Source of the DNA: Streptomyces sp. NBC_01304
GTDB lineage: Bacteria; Actinomycetota; Actinomycetes; Streptomycetales; Streptomycetaceae
Assembly (NCBI RefSeq): GCF_035975855.1
Contig: NZ_CP109055.1
Coordinates: forward strand, 5,580,001-5,644,000
Direction of reading: 5' to 3'
DNA: 64,000 bases
Part shown: positions 8,013 to 15,790 of the stretch, piece after piece
How the letters are laid out: each line of letters starts with the position of its first letter
Position numbering within the stretch: position 1 is the first letter of the stretch
Made by a program: the position numbers and the translations under genes
The notes under the pieces: model-generated
Databases searched by the model: none
What the model was told of the DNA's origin: nothing
The model's input: the letters and a program-made list of their open reading frames with translations, nothing else

Positions 8013-9040
8013 CAGCTCGCCTCCCACTGCAGCCGCGCCACCGCGTCCAGGATCCGGTCCACGCCCGGCAGGTGGTGCCGCTCCAGCATGGGCGGCGGGT
8101 AGGGGATGTCGAACCCGGCGACCCGGAGCACGGGCGCCTCCAGGTGGTGGAAGCACCGCTCGGTGACGCGCGCGGCGATCTCGCCGCCGGGCCCGCCGAA
8201 GCCGCCGGACTCGTGCACGACCACGGCGCGTCCGGTCCTGCGTACGGACGCGGCGACCGTCTCGTCGTCGAACGGCACCAGGGAACGCAGATCGACCACT
8301 TCGAGCTCCCACCCCTCCGCCTGCGCGGCCTCGGCCGCCTCCATGCAGACGGGCACGGACGGGCCGTACGTGATGAGCGTGGCGCTGCGGCCGGTGCGCC
8401 GCACCACCGCCTTGCCTATGGGGTCAACGGCCATCGGCTCCGCGGGGTTCCAGGAATCCTTCGCCCAGTAGAGGCGCTTGGGTTCGAGGAAGACCACCGG
8501 GTCGTCGGAGGCGATGGACGCGCGAAGTAGGCCGTACGCGTCGGCGACCGTGGCCGGAGTGACGACATGGAGACCGGGGGTCGCCATGTAGTACGCCTCG
8601 GAGGAGTCGCTGTGGTGCTCGACGCCGCCGATCCCGCCGCCGTACGGGACACGGATGGTGAGCGGGAGCGGCATCGCGCCGCGCGTGCGGTTGCGCATCT
8701 TCGCGACGTGCGAGATCAGCTGCTCGAAGGCCGGGTAGGCGAACGCGTCGAACTGCATCTCGACGACCGGCCGCAGGCCGTACATGGCCATGCCGACCGC
8801 CGTGCCGAGGATGCCGGCCTCGGCGAGCGGGGTGTCGGTGACGCGGTCCTCGCCGAACTCCTTCACCAGGCCGTCGGTGATCCGGAAGACGCCGCCGAGC
8901 GCGCCAACGTCCTCGCCCATGATGTGCACGGACGGGTCGTCGGCGAGGGAGTCGTGCAGGGCGCGCTGCAGGGCCTGCGCCATGCTCGCGGGCTTCCGCG
9001 CGCCGGTCTTGGCTCCGGGGCGGTCAAGGGCGGTGGTCAC
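8012..9040 (-). CDS. bkdB: 2-oxoacid dehydrogenase E1 beta subunit (branched-chain type)
   Basis: 342 residues, full length for E1beta. It contains the transketolase pyrimidine-binding region (MGEDVGALGGVFRITDGL, DTPLAEAGILGTAVGMA) and the C-terminal transketolase domain (VVDLRSLVPFDDETV, ending in PYPPPMLERHHLP). With the alpha subunit it decarboxylates 2-oxoacids on thiamine diphosphate and passes the acyl group to E2 lipoyl. The GTG at 9040 overlaps the E1alpha stop as GTGA, so translation is coupled. Confidence 0.9.
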   Translation of the reverse strand: MTTALDRPGAKTGARKPASMAQALQRALHDSLADDPSVHIMGEDVGALGGVFRITDGLVKEFGEDRVTDTPLAEAGILGTAVGMAMYGLRPVVEMQFDAFAYPAFEQLISHVAKMRNRTRGAMPLPLTIRVPYGGGIGGVEHHSDSSEAYYMATPGLHVVTPATVADAYGLLRASIASDDPVVFLEPKRLYWAKDSWNPAEPMAVDPIGKAVVRRTGRSATLITYGPSVPVCMEAAEAAQAEGWELEVVDLRSLVPFDDETVAASVRRTGRAVVVHESGGFGGPGGEIAARVTERCFHHLEAPVLRVAGFDIPYPPPMLERHHLPGVDRILDAVARLQWEAS

Positions 9041-10209
9041 TGCTCGGCCTCCGCGTCGTTCTCGGCGTGCTCGGCGTTCTCGGCGTCGAGTTCGGCACGC
9101 AACAGGGCTGCCTGCTCGCGCAGTTGCGTGGTCTGCTCGGCGTACACGTGCGTGAAGAGGTCCATCGGGTCGAGGACCGGGTCCTGGTTCATGCGGGCGC
9201 GCAGGTCGGCGGCCATCTCCTCGGCCGCGTCGTGCGCTCTCTGTATGCGGTCCTCGTCCAGGAGGCCGCGCTCGGTCAACTCCCGCTCCAGGAGCTTGAT
9301 CGGGTCGTGCGCGCGCCAGGCCTCGACCTCGGCGTCGCCCCGGTAGCGGGTCGCGTCGTCGGCGTTGGTGTGGGCCTCCAGGCGGTACGTCACGGCCTCC
9401 ACGAGGACCGGACCGCTGCCGGCGCGCGCGTGCTGCACGGCCTTGCTCAGTACTTCATGCATGGCCGCGGCGTCGTTGCCGTCGACGAGCCGGCCCGGCA
9501 TTCCGTACCCGACGGCCTTGTGGGCCAGTGAGGGGGCGGCGGTCTGCTTGGCGAGCGGCACCGAGATGGCGAAGCCGTTGTTCTGCACGAGGAAGACCAC
9601 CGGGGCCTTCCACACGGCGGCGAAGTTCAGCGCCTCGTGGAAGTCGCCCTCGCTGGTGCCGCCGTCGCCGACCATGGCAAGCGCCACCACGTCGTCGCCC
9701 TTGAGGCGGGCGGCGTGCGCGAGGCCCACGGCGTGCGGGAGTTGGGTCGCGAGAGGCGTGCTCAGGGGGGCGACCCGGTGCTCGCGCGGGTCGTACCCGG
9801 TGTGCCAGTCGCCGCGCAGGAGCGTGAGCGCCTGGACGGGGTCGAGGCCGCGGGCGACTGCGGCGAGGGTGTCGCGGTAGCTGGGGAAGAGCCAGTCCTG
9901 CTCCTGAAGGACCAGAGCGGCGGCCACCTCGGCGGCCTCCTGGCCGGTGCTGGAGGGGTAGACGGCGAGCCGTCCCTGCTTGGTGAGTGCCGTCGCCTGC
10001 GCGTTGTAGCGACGGCCCCGGACCAGCTCCTCGTACAGCCTCAGCAGCAGCCCTTGATCGACCTTGCCGGCCGCCTCGGTACCGAGGACGCGATGGGGCT
10101 CGGCGTCGGGCAGCAAAGGCGCGGGATCCGTGCGGGGCTTCCAGGCGGGAGGCGGGGTCGGCTGGTAGGCCTCCCGCTGCTCCATGACCGTCGTGCTGTG
10201 GTTCTTCAC
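9037..10209 (-). CDS. bkdA: 2-oxoacid dehydrogenase E1 alpha subunit (branched-chain type)
   Basis: 390 residues. The thiamine-diphosphate signature runs from GDGGTSEGDFHEALNFAAVW to VVFLVQNNGFAI, followed by the phosphorylation-loop region HTNADDATRYRG. Products of the complex (isobutyryl-, isovaleryl- and 2-methylbutyryl-CoA) are degraded or prime branched fatty acids and polyketides in Streptomyces. The GTG at 10209 has AGGAGG ten bases upstream; an ATG eight codons later is an alternative. It heads the operon and is divergent from the Lrp-type gene. A likely TetR operator lies 63 bases before the start. Confidence 0.9.
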   Translation of the reverse strand: MKNHSTTVMEQREAYQPTPPPAWKPRTDPAPLLPDAEPHRVLGTEAAGKVDQGLLLRLYEELVRGRRYNAQATALTKQGRLAVYPSSTGQEAAEVAAALVLQEQDWLFPSYRDTLAAVARGLDPVQALTLLRGDWHTGYDPREHRVAPLSTPLATQLPHAVGLAHAARLKGDDVVALAMVGDGGTSEGDFHEALNFAAVWKAPVVFLVQNNGFAISVPLAKQTAAPSLAHKAVGYGMPGRLVDGNDAAAMHEVLSKAVQHARAGSGPVLVEAVTYRLEAHTNADDATRYRGDAEVEAWRAHDPIKLLERELTERGLLDEDRIQRAHDAAEEMAADLRARMNQDPVLDPMDLFTHVYAEQTTQLREQAALLRAELDAENAEHAENDAEAEQ

Positions 10210-10271
10210 CGCGTGCACACCTCCTCGTGGGAGCGACCAGAGAGAGACGCGATGTGTGAGGCGTCTCACCT

Positions 10272-10285
10272 ACCGATTGTTCGGT
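10272..10285. promoter_or_regulatory. Candidate TetR/PaaR-type operator before the E1 alpha gene
   Basis: ACCGATTGTTCGGT has the ACCG-N6-CGGT form and differs by one base from the identical 14-mers at 13131 and 18024. Confidence 0.6.
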
Positions 10286-10314
10286 CGTCGGCACATTTTG
10301 GCTACAGGCACCTT

Positions 10315-10346
10315 CAGGCTGTGGACAAACGGTTCTCCACAGCCTG
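10315..10346. promoter_or_regulatory. 11-bp inverted repeat in the bkd/bkdR divergent region, with DnaA-box pair
   Basis: CAGGCTGTGGA (10315-10325) and TCCACAGCCTG (10336-10346) are exact inverted repeats with a 10-base spacer. TGTGGACAA at 10320-10328 is a perfect DnaA box (TTGTCCACA on minus) and TTCTCCACA at 10333-10341 is one mismatch away. It could be the Lrp operator, a DnaA site or both. Confidence 0.55.
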
Positions 10347-10386
10347 GGATAGATGCATTACGTCCATGGTAGGGAGGCGGGGGGAC

Positions 10387-10929
10387 ATGGCATCTGAACG
10401 AATGGCCGACGACGGTCCCACGGGCGCTGCGGGGGCCTCTGGGGCCGAGTACGCGGCGAAGGAAGGCCTCGGCGAGGAACCGCCCCGTCCGCTCGACGCC
10501 ATCGACCGCGACATCCTGCGGATGCTGCAGACGGACGGTCGCGCGTCGATACGCTCCGTGGCCGAGCATGTCCATGTGTCACGGGCCAATGCGTACGCGC
10601 GCATCAACCGGCTCATCGAGGACCGCGTGATCCGCGGCTTCGGGGCGCGCGTCAATCACGAACGCGCCGGGCAGGGCGCCTCCGCGTACATCACGCTGAA
10701 GATCGTGCAGAACTCCTGGCGGACGGTGCGGGAGCAGCTGCGGGCCCTTCCGGGGGCGGCGCACATCGCGCTGGTCAGCGGCGATTTCGACGTCCTGCTG
10801 CTCGTGCACACGCCGGACAACCGGACGCTGCGGGAGCTGGTGCTGACCCGGCTGCAGGCCATACCGGAGGTGCTCAGCACGCGGACGCTGCTGGTGTTCG
10901 AGGAGACGGATCTGGAGCCGGAGGGCTGA
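10387..10929 (+). CDS. bkdR: Lrp/AsnC-family regulator, probable BkdR
   Basis: 180 residues. After a 40-residue acidic tail comes the AsnC helix-turn-helix (DAIDRDILRMLQTDGRASIR to VSRANAYARINRLIEDRVI), then the RAM effector/oligomerisation domain with VSGDFDVLLLVHTPDN and STRTLLVFEE. Proteins of this type sense branched-chain amino acids. In S. coelicolor an Lrp-type BkdR controls the adjacent bkd operon, and the divergent arrangement is preserved here. The ATG at 10387 follows AGGGAGG; the frame is open further upstream across the intergenic region, which is non-coding in character. Confidence 0.87.
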   Translation: MASERMADDGPTGAAGASGAEYAAKEGLGEEPPRPLDAIDRDILRMLQTDGRASIRSVAEHVHVSRANAYARINRLIEDRVIRGFGARVNHERAGQGASAYITLKIVQNSWRTVREQLRALPGAAHIALVSGDFDVLLLVHTPDNRTLRELVLTRLQAIPEVLSTRTLLVFEETDLEPEG

Positions 10930-10957
10930 CGGCTTCCGGGGGCGGGCCGGTCGGGCC

Positions 10958-11548
10958 TCAGGCTTCGACGCGCAGCCCGGCGAACGCCAACTGCACCACC
11001 GCGTCGGCGATTTCGGCGCCGTCGGCGCCCCTGCTGTCGGGCTTGTACCACTCCACCAGCGAGTTGATCATGCCGAAGAGCAGCCGGGTGGCCAGCCGGA
11101 CCTCGACGTCGGCCCGCAGATCGCCCTCGGCGACGGCCGCCTTGAGCAGCTCGGCCACCTGGTGGTCGAACTCCCTGCGCCGCTCCATCGCCCATTGCTC
11201 GGTCGCGGTGTTGCCGCGGACGCGCAGGAGCAGCGTGACGTACGGCAGCTCGGTCGTCAGGACCCCGACCATGCGGCGCGTGACGTACTCCAGGCGGTCC
11301 ACGGCGCGCCCCACGCGCGCGTGCTCCTCGTTGAGGATGCCGAAGAGTTCGTCGAGGGCCCGGCTGACGGCCCGCTTGAGGAGCTCCTCCTTGCCCGCCA
11401 CGTGGTGGTAGATCGACGACTTGGAGATGCCGGCGGCCTTGGAGAGGTGCTCCATGGAGGTGCCGTCGTAGCCGCGGTCGTTGAAGACCTGGACGGCGAC
11501 GGCGAGGAGGGTCTCGGGGGTGTAGGTGTCGCGCTTGGCAGTGGTCAT
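10958..11548 (-). CDS. TetR-family regulator, probable PaaR-type repressor of the paa/bkd island
   Basis: 196 residues. The TetR helix-turn-helix is at about 11-55 (VFNDRGYDGTSMEHLSKAAG, SKSSIYHHVAGKEELLKRAV) and a ligand-binding helical domain follows, with TTELPYVTLLLRVRGN. The ATG at 11548 overlaps the stop of paaH, so the two are cotranscribed. Its location between the bkd and paa genes, with near-identical ACCG-N6-CGGT operators at the three neighbouring promoters, suggests it represses them and is relieved by a CoA thioester such as phenylacetyl-CoA. That ligand is inferred from actinobacterial PaaR, not seen. Confidence 0.8.
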   Translation of the reverse strand: MTTAKRDTYTPETLLAVAVQVFNDRGYDGTSMEHLSKAAGISKSSIYHHVAGKEELLKRAVSRALDELFGILNEEHARVGRAVDRLEYVTRRMVGVLTTELPYVTLLLRVRGNTATEQWAMERRREFDHQVAELLKAAVAEGDLRADVEVRLATRLLFGMINSLVEWYKPDSRGADGAEIADAVVQLAFAGLRVEA

Positions 11549-13074
11549 GATCTGGACCGGTTCTCATGGAGGAGGGCTCGGCGCCGGAGCGCGAGCGAAG
11601 GGGCATAGCGGGTGTCGGGGCTGACTTCACTCATGGCCTCAAGGAGCGTCTGCGCCCAGTCGGGACCGAGCCGCCCGCACCATTCCAGTGGCCCGACGGG
11701 GTAGTTGACGCCGAGGCGCATGGCGATGTCGATGTCCTCCGGACCGGCCACCGCGCGGTCGGCCGCGTCCACGGCGAAGTCGATCAGCATGGCGACCGTA
11801 CGGGCCACGATCATGCCTGGGACGTCCCCGATGACCGTGACCTGCTTGCCGAGGCGCTGGAACAGTCCGATTGCCGCTCGCAGATCACGCTGGTCGACGT
11901 CCTCAGGGGCGGCGAGCACGATCCGCGTACAGGCGCGGTAGTCGAGGGCCAGGTCGAAGGTGATGCACGGTGCGACGTAGGCATCGCTGACCAGGGCGCC
12001 GTAGACCGGCATCAGCGCCGTGCCGTGCGGCAGCTCTATCGCGTCGTCCGACAGCTCCAGCTCGAACTCGCGCAGCTGGATGCCCGCTTCCTCGATCATC
12101 GGAAGCAGTTCCGCGGCGGGTCCGAGGCTGCCCTGGACGGCCACCGCCTCGGGGGCGTCACAGGGCTCGGCGGTCTGCGGCTGCGGCCGCTCGGCCCCGT
12201 CCGCGTACGAGAACCACCCGTGCCCCGACTTCCGCCCCAGCCGACCAGACTCCACCAGCCTGCGCTGCGCCAGCGACGGCGTGAACTTGGCGTCCTGGAA
12301 GAAGGACTCCCAAACGGACCGCGTGACCGCCTCGTTGACGTCCTGCCCGATCAGGTCGGTCAGCTCGAAGGGGCCCATCTTGAAGCCGCCGCACTCGCGC
12401 AGCACCGCGTCGATGGTGGCGGGGTCGGCCGCCCGCTCCTCGTAGAGGCGAAACGCTTCGGCATAGAAGGGCCGGGCAATGCGATTGACGATGAAGCCAG
12501 GGGTGTCCGCGCTGCGGACCGGCGTCTTGCCCCAGGCCCGGGCCGTCTCGTACGCGCGCGTGGCGGCCGATTCGTCCGTGGCGAAGCCGCTGACGACCTC
12601 CACGAGGGGCAGCAACGGCGCGGGGTTGAAGAAGTGCAGGCCCACGAAGCGACCGGGCACCCGCAGGGCGCCGCCGATCGCCGTGACGGACAGGGAGGAG
12701 GTGTTCGTGGCCAGCAGACAGTCGTCGGCGACGACGCCCTCCAGCTCACCGAACAGGCTCTGCTTCACGCCGAGTTCCTCGAGGATCGCCTCGACGACGA
12801 GCCCGCAGTCGGCAAGCTCGGCCAGGCTCTCGGCGGGCGTGAGTCGAGCCCGCGCGGCATCGCGATCGGCGTCCGGGAGGCGCCCCTTCTCGACGAGCCG
12901 GTCGAGCCGCGCCCCGATCGCGTCGGCGGCCGTCTTGGCCCGCCCGGCCACGGCGTCGTACAGCCGCACGGGGTGACCTGCGACGAGGGCGACCTGGGCG
13001 ATTCCCTGGCCCATGGTGCCGGTGCCCACGACGGCGACAGGAGTGCTGCGGTCGAGGCCGGTCCCAAATGTCAT
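11545..13074 (-). CDS. paaH: 3-hydroxyacyl-CoA dehydrogenase (PaaH type)
   Basis: 509 residues. An NAD-binding Rossmann domain (VAVVGTGTMGQGIAQVALVAG, residues 13-33) is followed by the catalytic HFFNPAPLLPLVEVV and TPGFIVNRIARPFYAEA, then two copies of the 3HCDH C-terminal domain; the second, near residues 400-500, is preceded by a degenerate linker. The length and double C-terminal domain match PaaH, which oxidises 3-hydroxyadipyl-CoA late in phenylacetate catabolism. It is the first gene of a two-gene unit with the TetR gene and is divergent from paaN across an operator. A general 3-hydroxybutyryl-CoA role is the alternative. Confidence 0.85.
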   Translation of the reverse strand: MTFGTGLDRSTPVAVVGTGTMGQGIAQVALVAGHPVRLYDAVAGRAKTAADAIGARLDRLVEKGRLPDADRDAARARLTPAESLAELADCGLVVEAILEELGVKQSLFGELEGVVADDCLLATNTSSLSVTAIGGALRVPGRFVGLHFFNPAPLLPLVEVVSGFATDESAATRAYETARAWGKTPVRSADTPGFIVNRIARPFYAEAFRLYEERAADPATIDAVLRECGGFKMGPFELTDLIGQDVNEAVTRSVWESFFQDAKFTPSLAQRRLVESGRLGRKSGHGWFSYADGAERPQPQTAEPCDAPEAVAVQGSLGPAAELLPMIEEAGIQLREFELELSDDAIELPHGTALMPVYGALVSDAYVAPCITFDLALDYRACTRIVLAAPEDVDQRDLRAAIGLFQRLGKQVTVIGDVPGMIVARTVAMLIDFAVDAADRAVAGPEDIDIAMRLGVNYPVGPLEWCGRLGPDWAQTLLEAMSEVSPDTRYAPSLALRRRALLHENRSRS

Positions 13075-13130
13075 GCTCGCGATCCTCCCGCACCAGGTTT
13101 TCCACAGCTTCGGCGGACCCCCTTGTCCCG

Positions 13131-13144
13131 ACCGATCGTTCGGT
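13131..13144. promoter_or_regulatory. Candidate TetR/PaaR-type operator between paaH and paaN
   Basis: ACCGATCGTTCGGT, in the 177-base divergent gap, is identical to the reverse complement of the site before paaA at 18024; the identity extends to 18 bases. Confidence 0.68.
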
Positions 13145-13251
13145 TACTCTAACGTTGTTCCGCTGATTCTGTCCCTCTTCATGTCCCAGCCCAGTCCCTG
13201 CCCAGCTCGCCGACTCGACGAAGAGTCGGCGCCAGGAGGAGTTGGTCCGCA

Positions 13252-14946
13252 ATGGCCGCCGCCGAGCTCACCGCCCAACAGCTGATCGAAAAGCACCGGC
13301 CCACCCTCGACCAGGCACTCGAGACGATCCGCACGCGCGCGTACTGGTCCCCGCACCCCGAGCACCCCAAGGCGTACGGCGAGCACGGCAGCCTGAGCGC
13401 GGAGGACGGCAAGGCCGCCTTCGACGCCCTGCTCGCCGGCCGCCTCGACCTCGGCCAGCCGGGCACCGACGGCTGGGTCGGCGGCGAAGTGTCGCCGTAC
13501 GGCATCGAGTTGGGCGTCGAGTACCCGCACGCCGACCTCGACGTCCTGCTGCCCGCCATGCGCGCGGCGATCCCCTCCTGGCGAGACGCGGGCGCCGAGA
13601 TCCGGGCGATGGTCTGCCTGGAGATCCTGGCCCGCATCAGCGCGCGTACGCACGAGTTCGCGCACGCGGTCATGCACACCAGCGGCCAGGCCTTCATGAT
13701 GGCGTTCCAGGCGGGCGGGCCGCACGCGCAGGACCGCGGCCTGGAGGCGGTGTCGTACGCGTACGTGGAGCAGGTGCGCACCCCGGACGCCGCGGACTGG
13801 AGCAAGCCGCAGGGCAAGCGCGACCCGCTCAATCTGCGCAAGGCGTTCACGCCGGTTCCGCGCGGGATCTCGCTCATGATCGGCTGCAACACCTTCCCGA
13901 CGTGGAACGGCTATCCGGGCCTGTTCGCCTCGCTCGCCACCGGCAACCCCGTCCTGGTCAAGCCGCACCCGCGCGCGGTGCTCCCCCTCGCCCTCACCGT
14001 CCAGGTGGCCCGCGAGGTGCTCACCGAGGCGGGCTTCGACCCCAACCTCGTGTGTCTGGCCGCCGAGCAGCCCGGCGAGGGCATCGCCAAGACCCTGGCG
14101 GTACGCCCCGAGATCCGGATCATCGACTACACCGGCTCCACCGCCTTCGGCGACTGGCTGGAGACCCACGCCCGCCAGGCGCAGGTCTACACGGAGAAGG
14201 CCGGGGTCAACACGGTCGTCATCGACTCGACCGACAACTACAAGGGCATGCTGTCCAACCTGGCCTTCTCGCTGTCGCTCTACAGCGGCCAGATGTGCAC
14301 CACCCCGCAGAACCTGCTGATCCCCCGCGACGGCATCAGCACCGACGCAGGACCCAAGTCGTACGACGAGGTGGTGAGCGACCTCGCGGGCGCGGTGTCG
14401 GGCCTGCTCGGCGACGACGCGCGGGCGAACGCGCTGCTCGGCGCGCTGGTCAACCCTGATGTGAAGGCGCGGGTCGAGGCCGCTCCCGGACTCGGCGAAG
14501 TCGCCCTGCCCTCAAGGGAGATCAGCAACCCGGAGTTCCCGGGCGCGGTGGTGCGTACGCCGGTCATCGTGAAGCTGGACGGCACCAAGCCCGACCCTGA
14601 CGCCGCCTATCTCAGCGAGTGCTTCGGCCCCGTCTCGTTCGCGGTCTCCGTGGACTCGGCGGCCGACGCGGTGGAGCTGCTTCGCCGCACGATCCGCGAC
14701 AAGGGCGCGATGACCGTCGGCGCCTACACCACCTCGCCGGACACCGAGCGCGCCCTCGAAGAGGCCTGCCTCGACGAGTGCGCCCAGCTCTCGCTGAACC
14801 TCACGGGCGGGGTGTACGTCAACCAGACCGCGGCGTTCTCGGACTTCCACGGCTCGGGCGGCAACCCGGCGGCGAACGCCGCGCTGTGCGACGGCGCGTT
14901 CGTGGCCAACCGCTTCCGGGTGGTCGAGGTGCGCCGGGAGGCGTGA
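13252..14946 (+). CDS. paaN: Phenylacetic acid degradation protein PaaN (aldehyde dehydrogenase family)
   Basis: 564 residues of the PaaN family, an aldehyde dehydrogenase-fold enzyme linked to phenylacetate degradation and thought to oxidise the ring-opened aldehyde intermediate. Segments seen include PRGISLMIGCNTFPTWNGYPG, NPVLVKPHPRAVLPL, the SLYSGQMCTTPQNLLIP catalytic-Cys region and GGVYVNQTAAFSDFHGSGGN. It lacks the MaoC hydratase domain of Proteobacterial PaaZ. The ATG at 13252 has AGGAGGAG 12 bases upstream. A hairpin follows the stop. Confidence 0.88.
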   Translation: MAAAELTAQQLIEKHRPTLDQALETIRTRAYWSPHPEHPKAYGEHGSLSAEDGKAAFDALLAGRLDLGQPGTDGWVGGEVSPYGIELGVEYPHADLDVLLPAMRAAIPSWRDAGAEIRAMVCLEILARISARTHEFAHAVMHTSGQAFMMAFQAGGPHAQDRGLEAVSYAYVEQVRTPDAADWSKPQGKRDPLNLRKAFTPVPRGISLMIGCNTFPTWNGYPGLFASLATGNPVLVKPHPRAVLPLALTVQVAREVLTEAGFDPNLVCLAAEQPGEGIAKTLAVRPEIRIIDYTGSTAFGDWLETHARQAQVYTEKAGVNTVVIDSTDNYKGMLSNLAFSLSLYSGQMCTTPQNLLIPRDGISTDAGPKSYDEVVSDLAGAVSGLLGDDARANALLGALVNPDVKARVEAAPGLGEVALPSREISNPEFPGAVVRTPVIVKLDGTKPDPDAAYLSECFGPVSFAVSVDSAADAVELLRRTIRDKGAMTVGAYTTSPDTERALEEACLDECAQLSLNLTGGVYVNQTAAFSDFHGSGGNPAANAALCDGAFVANRFRVVEVRREA

Positions 14947-14959
14947 GACAAGCGGTTGC

Positions 14960-14989
14960 GCCCGGCCCGAAGGAACCTCAGGGCCGGGC
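14960..14989. terminator. Hairpin between convergent paaN and trmH-type gene
   Basis: GCCCGGCCC (14960-14968) pairs with GGGCCGGGC (14981-14989). It overlaps the last codons of the minus-strand methyltransferase, so it may serve both directions. Confidence 0.7.
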
Positions 14990-15790
14990 GGAACCCGCCG
15001 ACCAGTGGAACAGCGTCATCCCCACGCTGGTCGCCAGGTTGTAGCTCGACACCTGCGGCCGCATCGGCAGGGACACCAATTCATCGGCACGCGCGCGCAG
15101 TTCGTCGGAGATGCCGCTGCGCTCCGAACCGAAGGCGAGGAGCGCGTCGTCGGGCAGGGCGAGGGAGCGGATGTCCTTGCCCTCGGGGTCGAGGGCGAAC
15201 ACCGGGCCCGGCGGCAGCTCGGCCACGCCCAGCCGCTCCACCGCGGTCGCGAAGTGCAGCCCGGCGGCGCCCCGTACGACGTTGGGGTGCCAGGGGTCGA
15301 TCGTGCCCGTGGTGACGACCCCGGTGGCCCCGAAACCGGCGGCGAGACGGATCACCGCCCCGGCGTTGCCCAGGTTGCGCGGATTGTCGAGGACGACCAC
15401 GGGAGCGCTGCGCGGCGTCCGGGCCAGCGCTGCGAGCTGGGCCGCGCGCTCGGGACGTACCGCCAGGGCCGAGACCCCGGTCGGGTGCACCCGTGGCACG
15501 AGGTCGCCGAACACCTGGGCCGGCACCTCCACCAGCAGGGCGTCCAGCTCCGCCAGGACATCCGGGGCGAGCTCCGAGGCCAGCCCCAGGGCTGCCGCCT
15601 TGTCGCCGGTCACGGCCACCGGGACGACGGCACCGAAACGCAGGGCGTGCTTCAGGGCGTGGAAGCCGTCGAGCAGCACGGACTCGTCGAAGAGCCCGCG
15701 CCAGCGACGTACCGCGTCGTCAGTGCCGTGACTGCCCCGATCGGAACTCGGCCCGCCGCCCTGACCACCCTGGTCACCCTGATCGTTCAC
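14978..15790 (-). CDS. TrmH/SpoU-family RNA 2'-O-methyltransferase
   Basis: 270 residues. SPOUT-fold motifs are visible: VVLDNPRNLGNAGAVIRLAAGFGATGV as motif 1, LLAFGSERSGIS as motif 2, and LPMRPQVSSYNLATSVGMTLF as the knotted motif 3 that binds S-adenosylmethionine. An N-terminal substrate-binding segment (about 25-130) precedes them. The target (tRNA or rRNA ribose) cannot be told from sequence. The GTG at 15790 overlaps the HTTM gene stop (GTGA), so the two genes are coupled. Confidence 0.87.
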   Translation of the reverse strand: MNDQGDQGGQGGGPSSDRGSHGTDDAVRRWRGLFDESVLLDGFHALKHALRFGAVVPVAVTGDKAAALGLASELAPDVLAELDALLVEVPAQVFGDLVPRVHPTGVSALAVRPERAAQLAALARTPRSAPVVVLDNPRNLGNAGAVIRLAAGFGATGVVTTGTIDPWHPNVVRGAAGLHFATAVERLGVAELPPGPVFALDPEGKDIRSLALPDDALLAFGSERSGISDELRARADELVSLPMRPQVSSYNLATSVGMTLFHWSAGSARP

